Below are positions 1-4,688 of a DNA stretch of 5,552 nucleotides, in pieces. Below the pieces are notes generated by a model, which saw only the letters and a program-made list of their open reading frames with translations, had not been told where the DNA came from and made no database searches. The first letter of the stretch is position 1. Each line of letters begins with the position of its first letter. This stretch comes from an uncultured Erysipelotrichaceae bacterium (GTDB lineage: Bacteria; Bacillota_I; Bacilli_A; RF39; UBA660), in NCBI GenBank assembly GCA_902783405.1, contig CACZQZ010000077.1:1-5552 (forward strand), written 5' to 3'. The position numbers and the translations under genes are program-made.

Positions 1-113
1 TACTCTTCCATCTTGTATATCAATATCTTCTACTTTAAAGTTTTGCTTTAAGACGTTATTTATTATAACTATTAATGCTTGCTTGTTTTCTTTTAAAATA
101 TTCTTTTATATAC
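1..113. other. Left-edge intergenic stretch, no complete gene
   Basis: This stretch lies beyond the aquaporin terminator. On the minus strand, codons from about 100 down to 1 stay open after a TAA at 103-101 and read like a protein (it includes VIINNVLKQNFKVEDIDI). However, no ATG, GTG or TTG exists in that frame, so it is either chance or the remnant of a gene that lost its start. The only minus-strand ATG here is at 11-9, in a different frame and without a convincing Shine-Dalgarno sequence. It could be the first codon of a gene continuing off the left edge, but three codons cannot establish that. I assign no function. Confidence 0.3.
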
Positions 114-141
114 AAAAATCACTAGAAAATCTAGTGATTTT
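114..141 (-). terminator. Intrinsic terminator of the aquaporin gene
   Basis: A perfect 12-bp inverted repeat (115-126 with 130-141, 3-nt loop) sits about 20 nt after the aquaporin stop codon. Read on the minus strand, the stem ends in TGATTTTT, so the U-run needed for release is partly inside the stem. The stem is AT-rich apart from its central TCACTAG/CTAGTGA part. The plus-strand reading also ends in TTTT, so weak bidirectional activity is possible, but no plus-strand gene is seen to use it. Confidence 0.85.
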
Positions 142-162
142 ATCATTTAAGTCTATTACATC

Positions 163-810
163 TTATTCATCTTTAAGTACAAAGTTATAGAAAACACTAG
201 CAAGCGCTGCTCCAACTAAAGGAGCTAAAAGAAATACCCAAACCTGTGATAAGGCTTCTCCACCGACAAATAATGCTGGTCCTAAACTTCTTGCAGGATT
301 AACACTTGTTCCAGTAAATGGAATACCTACTAAATGAACGAGTGTAAGTGTAAGACCAATAACAAGACCTGCTACATTACTATATTTTTCTTTTGAAGTA
401 ACACCTAATATTGCTGTAACAAATACAAAAGTAAGCAGTACTTCAGTTACACAAGCAATACCTGCATTTTGAGCAAATACTTCAAGTCCATATCCATTTG
501 CTCCAAGTGATTCAAAAGAACCTAAAAGAAAACCTAGAACAAATGATCCACAAATAGCTCCAAGTACTTGTGCTATGACGTAATAAATTAAATCTTTAAG
601 ACTCATCTTCTTACTTAAATAAAAGCCTAAAGAAACTGCAGGATTAATATGGCAACCAGATACATTACCAATAGAATATGCCATTGCTACAATAACAAGA
701 CCAAAAGCAAGAGCGGTCGCAACTACATCTGCTCCTGTCACCTCAGCGACACCACACCCAACTAAAACAAGCACAAAGGTGCCAACAAATTCAGAAATAT
801 ACTTTTTCAT
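163..810 (-). CDS. aqpZ: Aquaporin, AqpZ-type water channel (MIP family)
   Basis: This is a 215-residue polytopic membrane protein that should form a tetrameric channel in the cytoplasmic membrane for passive water movement. Both family signatures are present: SGCHINPAV with the first NPA at 56-58, and TSVNPARS with the second at 171-173. Aligned by eye with E. coli AqpZ, the selectivity-filter residues are F36, H159, T168 and R174. These match the Phe-His-Thr-Arg set of water-selective channels and not the wider glycerol-facilitator pore, and the length also fits AqpZ better than GlpF. The N terminus (SEFVGTFVLVLVGCG) is the usual first helix. The ATG at 810 is preceded at 6 nt by AGGAG (817-821). 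The gene has its own promoter (832-861) and terminator (114-141). No glycerol-utilisation gene is nearby, which supports a role in water transport. Family assignment is very sure; the substrate is inferred from the filter residues. Confidence 0.93.
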   Translation of the reverse strand: MKKYISEFVGTFVLVLVGCGVAEVTGADVVATALAFGLVIVAMAYSIGNVSGCHINPAVSLGFYLSKKMSLKDLIYYVIAQVLGAICGSFVLGFLLGSFESLGANGYGLEVFAQNAGIACVTEVLLTFVFVTAILGVTSKEKYSNVAGLVIGLTLTLVHLVGIPFTGTSVNPARSLGPALFVGGEALSQVWVFLLAPLVGAALASVFYNFVLKDE

Positions 811-831
811 ATCCTTCTCCTTTCTATTATC

Positions 832-861
832 ATTATATAGTAAAATATTCTAAAAATACAA
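832..861 (-). promoter_or_regulatory. Sigma-A-like promoter of aqpZ within an inverted repeat
   Basis: On the minus strand TTGTAT (861-856) is followed after 18 bp by a perfect TATAAT (837-832), about 20 nt before the aqpZ start codon. The two hexamers fall in the arms of an imperfect inverted repeat, 829-838 against 856-865, matching at 9 of 10 positions, so a regulator could bind over the promoter. No terminator was found between the upstream carD-like gene and this promoter, so read-through is also possible. Confidence 0.6.
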
Positions 862-873
862 TGATTCTATTAT

Positions 874-1344
874 TTATTTTTCAAAAAATTGAATGATATA
901 TTTTTTTGTTTCATCATAACTCATTCCTAAACTAATAGATAATTCATTATAAAGTCTGTTTTCTGCTTTTTCAAAATAACTCTCATCTTTTTCACTTATT
1001 TTTTTCTTTAGATGTACTCTTTTTTCATTTCTTAAGTATGTTGTCTTAATAATCGTAATCAAACTTTCTAAGTTATTCTTTTGAAGTAATTTTTTATAAT
1101 CATTTTCTAAATTCTTTTCATCCATATCAAGTGTTTTAATAAATGGGATTTTTTCAATTAAAGCATTGGCTTCTTCTTTAGAAATAATTGGTTTTATAAA
1201 AGCATTATCTATAGGAACACTTATCTTTAATGTATCGTCATCAATCGGAAACATAATATAATATTCTTTATCATGTATTTTTTTTATTTCTCTAATTTTA
1301 CACACATCTTTCTTATAAACAACAAAATCATTTTCTCTATACAT
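874..1344 (-). CDS. CarD/CdnL-family RNA polymerase-binding regulator
   Basis: This 156-residue protein has the CarD-CdnL layout. An N-terminal Tudor-like RNA polymerase interaction domain spans about 1-53 (start MYRENDFVVYKKDVCKI, then YYIMFPIDDDTLKISVP). A helical C-terminal domain follows, containing PIISKEEANALI (52-63), TTYLRNEKR (101-109) and the family hallmark EKAENRLYNELSISLG (125-140). Members bind the beta subunit and stabilise open promoter complexes, acting broadly on stable RNA, growth or stress genes. The minor-groove tryptophan of mycobacterial CarD (NWSRRY region) appears to be Leu79 here, as I recall for short Firmicutes homologues, so promoter effects need not match those of mycobacteria. 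Start: ATG at 1344 with AAGG 7 nt upstream (1352-1355). A strong terminator hairpin ends 17 nt before this start, so expression depends on read-through or on a promoter upstream of the hairpin. Family is sure; target genes are unknown. Confidence 0.88.
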   Translation of the reverse strand: MYRENDFVVYKKDVCKIREIKKIHDKEYYIMFPIDDDTLKISVPIDNAFIKPIISKEEANALIEKIPFIKTLDMDEKNLENDYKKLLQKNNLESLITIIKTTYLRNEKRVHLKKKISEKDESYFEKAENRLYNELSISLGMSYDETKKYIIQFFEK

Positions 1345-1361
1345 AAAAACACCTTCATTTT

Positions 1362-1405
1362 AAAAAAATAGCTACTGGCTGGATTTACGCCTAATAGCTA
1401 CTCGC
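1362..1405 (-). terminator. Intrinsic terminator after yqeH, possibly also a carD leader attenuator
   Basis: Two identical copies of AATAGCTACT (plus strand, 1367-1376 and 1393-1402) are direct repeats, yet each is nearly its own reverse complement. In minus-strand RNA they therefore pair as a 10-bp stem with two G-U wobbles. The stem continues, after a one-base bulge, as GGC/GCC (1391-1389 with 1379-1377) capped by a 9-nt loop. It is followed at once by a run of seven U (1368-1362, two of them in the stem). It lies about 40 nt after the yqeH stop and 17 nt before the carD-like start, so it ends the recX-yqeG-yqeH transcript and stands in the path of any transcript reaching carD. Confidence 0.85.
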
Positions 1406-1413
1406 TTATAAAT

Positions 1414-1442
1414 ATTGTATCATTTTTTCTAAATTTTCGTAA
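1414..1442 (-). promoter_or_regulatory. Candidate promoter for the carD-like gene, upstream of the hairpin
   Basis: TACAAT (1419-1414, one mismatch to TATAAT) lies between the yqeH stop and the terminator hairpin. The hexamer 17 bp upstream, TTACGA (1442-1437), matches only three of six -35 positions. If used, initiation would fall near 1407, just before the hairpin, giving a transcript whose leader begins with a terminator. I see no better promoter closer to the gene. This is a weak prediction resting mainly on the -10. Confidence 0.3.
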
Positions 1443-1444
1443 GT

Positions 1445-2443
1445 TTAAATTAATTTTTTTCTTGTATAAATGTCCATATCATATTTTGTATAAACTGTAA
1501 CTGAAGTTTCTTCTTTAAAATGAATAAAACCAAGTCCTTCTAAAACTAAATCATGGTCTTTTTTAATTTTAATTCTTTTATTTTTAAGCCCTTCTACTTC
1601 TATTCCTTCATAATAACGATTGACGTTTAATGCTCCAGATAAATATAGCGTCAAATCATTTCCTTTAGGAACTTCTAACATACAAAAATCATCAATTACA
1701 ATCCATTGATTTGATTTTATTTGGTACGTAATGGGTTTAATTTCTTTTTTTGGTAAAACTTTATTTAGTTTATTGCCATCTAAATAATTCATTAAACTAT
1801 TTTTAATAAGTAACCCTGGAGTATCTACTAAAGTAAGGGTTTCATCTAAAGTAACTTCTAACCTATTTAAAGTAGTAGATGGCATAAGACTTGTTGTTAA
1901 TTTAGTATCTTCATTAGAATAATGATATAAAAGCTTATTAATCATTGTAGATTTACCAGCGTTTGTAAATCCTACAACATATACCATTTTACTTATTTGA
2001 TATTTTTTAATCTTATATAAAAGTGCATCAAAATTATAATTTTTATAACTACTAATGATTTCTTTATCTACAACTTTGATATTATAATTGTCCATGTAAG
2101 ATAATAATTTTTCATCTTTTACACTAAGAGGTAATAAATCACGTTTTGTTAAAACTAAAAGAATAGGATTTGTCAAATACTTTTGAATCATTTCTAAACC
2201 ATGATTAAGTAGAAAAACATCTACAACAAAAACAACTAAATCTCTTGTTTGATTTATTTCTTTGAGTATTTTGATATAATCATCATTATCTTTAACGACT
2301 ACTTTATATTCAGAATAATTGCGAATTCTAAAACAACGCTCACATAAATTTTTACTTATATTTTTTGTGAATCCTTCTTTATTAGGATCTTCATCTTGCA
2401 GGTATGCTCCGCAGCCTTCACATTTTTTCAAAATATTCTCCAT
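1445..2443 (-). CDS. yqeH: Ribosome biogenesis GTPase YqeH (circularly permuted)
   Basis: YqeH is a cytoplasmic GTPase needed for assembly of the small ribosomal subunit and 16S rRNA maturation. An N-terminal zinc finger is seen as C8-x2-C11 and C34-x2-C37. The GTPase motifs come in permuted order: G4 TKRD (99-102), then G1 GFTNAGKS (158-165), a G2 threonine in PSTTL (188-192) and G3 DTPG (207-210), which is the signature of this family. The C-terminal third matches the YqeH tail, ending in the family-like FxR/TRKKLI. At 332 residues it is slightly shorter than the 366 of B. subtilis. The ATG at 2443 lies inside the end of yqeG (26-nt overlap), so translation is probably coupled; GGAAGG directly abuts this ATG, an unusually short spacing. 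A TTG at 2431, 6 nt after GGAG, would give a protein four residues shorter and is a real alternative. The gene is last in its operon, before the hairpin at 1362-1405. Confidence 0.94.
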   Translation of the reverse strand: MENILKKCEGCGAYLQDEDPNKEGFTKNISKNLCERCFRIRNYSEYKVVVKDNDDYIKILKEINQTRDLVVFVVDVFLLNHGLEMIQKYLTNPILLVLTKRDLLPLSVKDEKLLSYMDNYNIKVVDKEIISSYKNYNFDALLYKIKKYQISKMVYVVGFTNAGKSTMINKLLYHYSNEDTKLTTSLMPSTTLNRLEVTLDETLTLVDTPGLLIKNSLMNYLDGNKLNKVLPKKEIKPITYQIKSNQWIVIDDFCMLEVPKGNDLTLYLSGALNVNRYYEGIEVEGLKNKRIKIKKDHDLVLEGLGFIHFKEETSVTVYTKYDMDIYTRKKLI

Positions 2444-2951
2444 CCTTCCAATGATATTTTTTCTTTATCCATTGTTCTAATTTTCGGTTTAAACTCGTAA
2501 TTCTTAAATCCTTTTTTTCTAAAGGATCTACTAAAATAGTATACATTCCAACTTTATTGGCACCCAAAACATCTGTAAACATTTGATCTCCAATCATTGC
2601 AATTTCACATGCTTTTAAATGATATTCTTTACATATTTTTTTAAATCTAAAAGGAAGTGGTTTAACTGCTAACGTTATGATTCTAATGTTAAATTTCTTT
2701 TGGAACTGTAAAAATCTTTTTTTCGTGTTATTAGATAAAATAATAATAATAAAATTTTGTTTATCTAGTTTTTCCATAAGTTGTTCTAATTTTTGATTCC
2801 AATCTTTTTGAAAAGAAGGAACTAATGTATTATCAAAATCAAAGACTAAGCATTTGATATTTTTCTTTTTAAGTTCACCATATGGAATATGATAAATATC
2901 TTTTTTATACATTTTTGGAAATAGATTTTTCACTCTTCTCACCAATTCCAT
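2418..2951 (-). CDS. yqeG: YqeG family HAD-IIIA phosphatase
   Basis: This is a small haloacid dehalogenase-superfamily protein, 177 residues from the ATG at 2951. Motif I is DFDNT with nucleophile D38 and acid D40; motif II is the serine of SNN (73-75); motif III is the lysine of KP (97-98); motif IV is GDQ plus TD (D122, D127). All catalytic positions are present and no cap insertion is visible, as in subfamily IIIA. The physiological substrate of YqeG is not established; it is known mainly as the gene before yqeH in Firmicutes, as here. Start choice: a TTG at 2978 would add nine residues and overlap the recX stop as TTGA. The ATG at 2951 aligns better with the short N terminus of B. subtilis YqeG, but neither has a good Shine-Dalgarno sequence. 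Either way translation is likely coupled to recX. Its 3' end overlaps the yqeH start by 26 nt. Confidence 0.92.
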   Translation of the reverse strand: MELVRRVKNLFPKMYKKDIYHIPYGELKKKNIKCLVFDFDNTLVPSFQKDWNQKLEQLMEKLDKQNFIIIILSNNTKKRFLQFQKKFNIRIITLAVKPLPFRFKKICKEYHLKACEIAMIGDQMFTDVLGANKVGMYTILVDPLEKKDLRITSLNRKLEQWIKKKYHWKDGEYFEKM

Positions 2952-2974
2952 TGTAACATAAAAAAGAACTTCTA

Positions 2975-3721
2975 TCAACTTAGATAATCATCAATATCAT
3001 TAGTCGAATATCCTTTTTGATAAAGTCTTTTTTTGATTTCGAAGTCTAAATTACTTCCCTCATATTTTTTTTCTAATTTTAATTTTAGCTTTTGGTAGTC
3101 TTTAATAATACCTTCACTTGAAAATGAAAATTTTTTCATTCTATCCAAAATTATTTCTTTATCGAATCCTTTAGAAATAAGATCATTTATGATTTTTTGT
3201 TTTTGCATATAAGGAGATGTATTTGGTTTTGTTTTCTTTTGAATCATCTTATCAATTTTTTTATTCCAAACATTTTCTTCAATTTCATTTAAATATTTAT
3301 TTATGATTTCATCATTTATGTTATGTTTCTTTAAATCATTAAAAATAGCACATGGTCCATCACTTGAAAGAAAAGCCCTATCATGAATATAACTTTTTAC
3401 AAATATTTCATCATTTAAAAGATGATTTTCTTTTAAATAATGAATCATTTCTTCTTCATTTTCTACGTCTCTTTGCTTTAAAAAATCTCTAATTTCTTTT
3501 TCACTACGATATTTTTTACTAATTTTTTTAATAACTTCATCTAAAGAAGCATAGTATCCAGTTTCTCTTAAAATACTTGCATATTCTTCTTTCGTAATTC
3601 TTTTATGATACAAAAGATTTTGCTTTAAAATAACGGCATCATATGTAGTTATAGTATCTCCTTCAGTGAAATAAATTTTGTATTTACCATTTTTCAATTT
3701 TTCTATTTTTTTAATTTCCAT
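2975..3721 (-). CDS. recX: Regulatory protein RecX
   Basis: RecX binds RecA filaments and modulates recombination and the SOS response in the cytoplasm. From the ATG at 3721 the protein is 248 residues, close to the usual Firmicutes size (about 264 in B. subtilis). It is built of repeated three-helix units, with family landmarks RSEKEIRDFLKQ (72-83), LNDEIFVKSYIHDR (102-115), a GP pair (122-123), SKGFDKEII in the third repeat, and a final KRLYQKGYSTNDI-type repeat at the C terminus. A TTG at 3772 is in frame and would add 17 residues. I reject it because those bases form the -35 and -10 of a strong promoter, and because MEIKKIEKLKNGKYKIYF is a typical RecX beginning. A weak AGAAG lies about 8 nt before the ATG. 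The TGA stop is followed directly by TAG. First gene of the recX-yqeG-yqeH operon; recA is not in the window. Confidence 0.9.
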   Translation of the reverse strand: MEIKKIEKLKNGKYKIYFTEGDTITTYDAVILKQNLLYHKRITKEEYASILRETGYYASLDEVIKKISKKYRSEKEIRDFLKQRDVENEEEMIHYLKENHLLNDEIFVKSYIHDRAFLSSDGPCAIFNDLKKHNINDEIINKYLNEIEENVWNKKIDKMIQKKTKPNTSPYMQKQKIINDLISKGFDKEIILDRMKKFSFSSEGIIKDYQKLKLKLEKKYEGSNLDFEIKKRLYQKGYSTNDIDDYLS

Positions 3722-3743
3722 AACATCATCTTCTTTCTTTTTA

Positions 3744-3772
3744 ACTATATCATCCAAACAAACGTACGTCAA
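3744..3772 (-). promoter_or_regulatory. Strong sigma-A-like promoter of the recX-yqeG-yqeH operon
   Basis: TTGACG (3772-3767) and TATAGT (3749-3744) are separated by exactly 17 bp, each one mismatch from consensus. Initiation is expected near 3737, leaving a leader of only about 15 nt before the recX ATG at 3721. The -35 lies 11 nt beyond a terminator (3783-3811), the expected arrangement for the start of a new transcription unit. No SOS-type operator was recognised. Confidence 0.8.
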
Positions 3773-4059
3773 TATTATGTTAGAAAAAACAACATAAAAT
3801 GTTGCTTTTTCACTATAAAATGAAGATAAATATTGAGAGAGCGATGTAAAGAGAAATATAAAATATTTAAAGAAAACTTATAATTTTTTAAAACCGGAGA
3901 TAATGTGCTCTCTCGAGAAACATATTACCATTATTCTAAAAATAGCACAAATGACTAATTTTAAGAATTAAAAACTATTTTTCCTTCTTTTTAATATATT
4001 ACGTTTCTCTTTTTTTAAATTGGTTTTAATTATTCTTTTTATTCTCATTTTCAAACAAA
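3773..4059. other. 287-bp gap downstream of tag with unexplained complementarity
   Basis: Apart from the terminator at 3783-3811, no convincing gene is seen. GAGAGAGC (3835-3842) is the exact reverse complement of GCTCTCTC (3907-3914), which would close a 64-nt loop. TGTGCT (3904-3909) can instead pair with AGCACA (3944-3949), and the two pairings are mutually exclusive because they share 3907-3909. AAAAATAG (3938-3945) also matches CTATTTTT (3975-3982). This could be a long 3' UTR of tag, an unannotated small RNA ending at the terminator, or chance in AT-rich DNA. No match to 6S, SRP, tmRNA, RNase P or a riboswitch known to me was recognised. A 22-codon plus-strand frame at 3903-3971 follows GGAG by only three bases and is not called. 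Confidence 0.3.
3783..3811 (-). terminator. Intrinsic terminator upstream of the recX promoter
   Basis: Arms 3783-3795 and 3799-3811 with a 3-nt loop form a 13-bp stem in minus-strand RNA, including one G-U wobble (the same pair is an A-C mismatch on the plus strand). The core is CAACAT/ATGTTG, and the minus-strand 3' arm carries six U (3789-3784). The wobble-versus-mismatch difference favours function on the minus strand. It lies about 250 nt after the tag stop, so it ends either a long tag transcript or an independent small RNA. Confidence 0.75.
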
Positions 4060-4614
4060 TTAAGAATATTTATTGTAACAGTCGCATTTTAACTCATGGT
4101 CATTTATAATTCCAATAGCTTGCAGATAAGAATAAATAATAGTACTTCCAACAAAGGTCATTCCTTTTTTCTTTAAATCTTTAGAAATCGTATCAGATAA
4201 CGGTGAAGTTGTTTTAAAGATATCATCTTTATTTTTAATGATTCGTTCTTTTGTAAAAGACCAAATGTAATTACAAAAACTACCATATTCTTTTTGAATA
4301 CTTATAAATACTTTAGCATTTTGAATGGTTGCTTCTATTTTTCGTTTATTTCGAATAATCCCTTTATTTTCTAACAATTCATTTATTTTGTTTTCATCAT
4401 AATTACATATCTTTTTATAATTAAAAGAATCAAATGCATCATAAAATGCTTTTCTTTTATTTAAAATGCATTCCCAGGAAAGTCCAGCTTGAAAACTCTC
4501 TAAAACAAGCATTTCAAATAATTTATCATCATCATAAACAGGCTTCCCCCACTCTTCATCATGATATTTTATATAATTTTGATTATTTAAATTTACCCAT
4601 GCACATCTTTTCAT
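4060..4614 (-). CDS. tag: DNA-3-methyladenine glycosylase I (Tag)
   Basis: Tag removes 3-methyladenine from alkylated DNA, the first step of base excision repair. The 184-residue protein covers the whole family length (E. coli 187). Its zinc ligands are C4, H18, H173 and C177, matching E. coli C4, H17, H175 and C179. The base-pocket and catalytic region is intact: Y17 in YHDEEWG, E39 in VLESFQAGLSW and W47, equivalent to E. coli Y16, E38 and W46. GIIRNKRKIEATIQNA is the helix-hairpin-helix-like segment, and KKKGMTFVGSTIIYSYLQA the late conserved block. The ATG at 4614 has AGGAG 6 nt upstream (4621-4625). The gene is a single unit with its own extended -10 promoter; no ada or other adaptive-response gene adjoins it. 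Its probable terminator (3783-3811) lies unusually far downstream. Confidence 0.95.
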   Translation of the reverse strand: MKRCAWVNLNNQNYIKYHDEEWGKPVYDDDKLFEMLVLESFQAGLSWECILNKRKAFYDAFDSFNYKKICNYDENKINELLENKGIIRNKRKIEATIQNAKVFISIQKEYGSFCNYIWSFTKERIIKNKDDIFKTTSPLSDTISKDLKKKGMTFVGSTIIYSYLQAIGIINDHELKCDCYNKYS

Positions 4615-4651
4615 TCGCTTCTCCTTTTCTTTTGATTTCTATATACTTCTT

Positions 4652-4660
4652 ATTATACCA
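4652..4660 (-). promoter_or_regulatory. Extended -10 promoter of tag
   Basis: TGGTATAAT (4660-4652) is a perfect extended -10 (TGnTATAAT). No good -35 is found at 16-18 bp spacing, which is common for extended -10 promoters. The first T is also the last base of the T-tract of the upstream terminator. The predicted leader of tag is about 30 nt and holds the AGGAG site at 4621-4625. Confidence 0.65.
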
Positions 4661-4688
4661 AAAAAGTAAATCAAGAAATGATTTACTT
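4660..4688 (-). terminator. Intrinsic terminator of the thioredoxin-like lipoprotein gene
   Basis: AAGTAAATCA (4664-4673) and TGATTTACTT (4679-4688) form a perfect 10-bp stem with a 5-nt loop. It is followed on the minus strand by TTTTTT (4665-4660, two of them in the stem). The stem begins inside the TAA stop codon of the gene, leaving no 3' UTR before the hairpin, and its T-tract runs into the tag promoter. The stem is AT-rich, so efficiency may be moderate. Confidence 0.8.

Noticed and set aside
1362..1405. A known riboswitch class in front of the carD-like gene
   Set aside because: The element is a single hairpin with a 9-nt loop; no conserved aptamer core (for example preQ1, fluoride, SAM or purine) was recognised.
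3722..3772. N-terminal extension of RecX from the TTG at 3772
   Set aside because: Those bases form a near-consensus promoter and the start of the leader, and there is no ribosome-binding site before the TTG.
3835..3914. GAGAGAGC/GCTCTCTC as terminal inverted repeats of a small mobile element
   Set aside because: The match stops at 8-9 bp, no target-site duplication is visible and no transposase or remnant lies between the repeats.
3903..3971. A 22-codon plus-strand frame in the gap after tag, with TATAAT at 3879-3884 and GGAG just upstream
   Set aside because: No -35 accompanies the TATAAT, the GGAG is only three bases from the ATG, and the peptide has no recognisable features. Not enough to call a gene.
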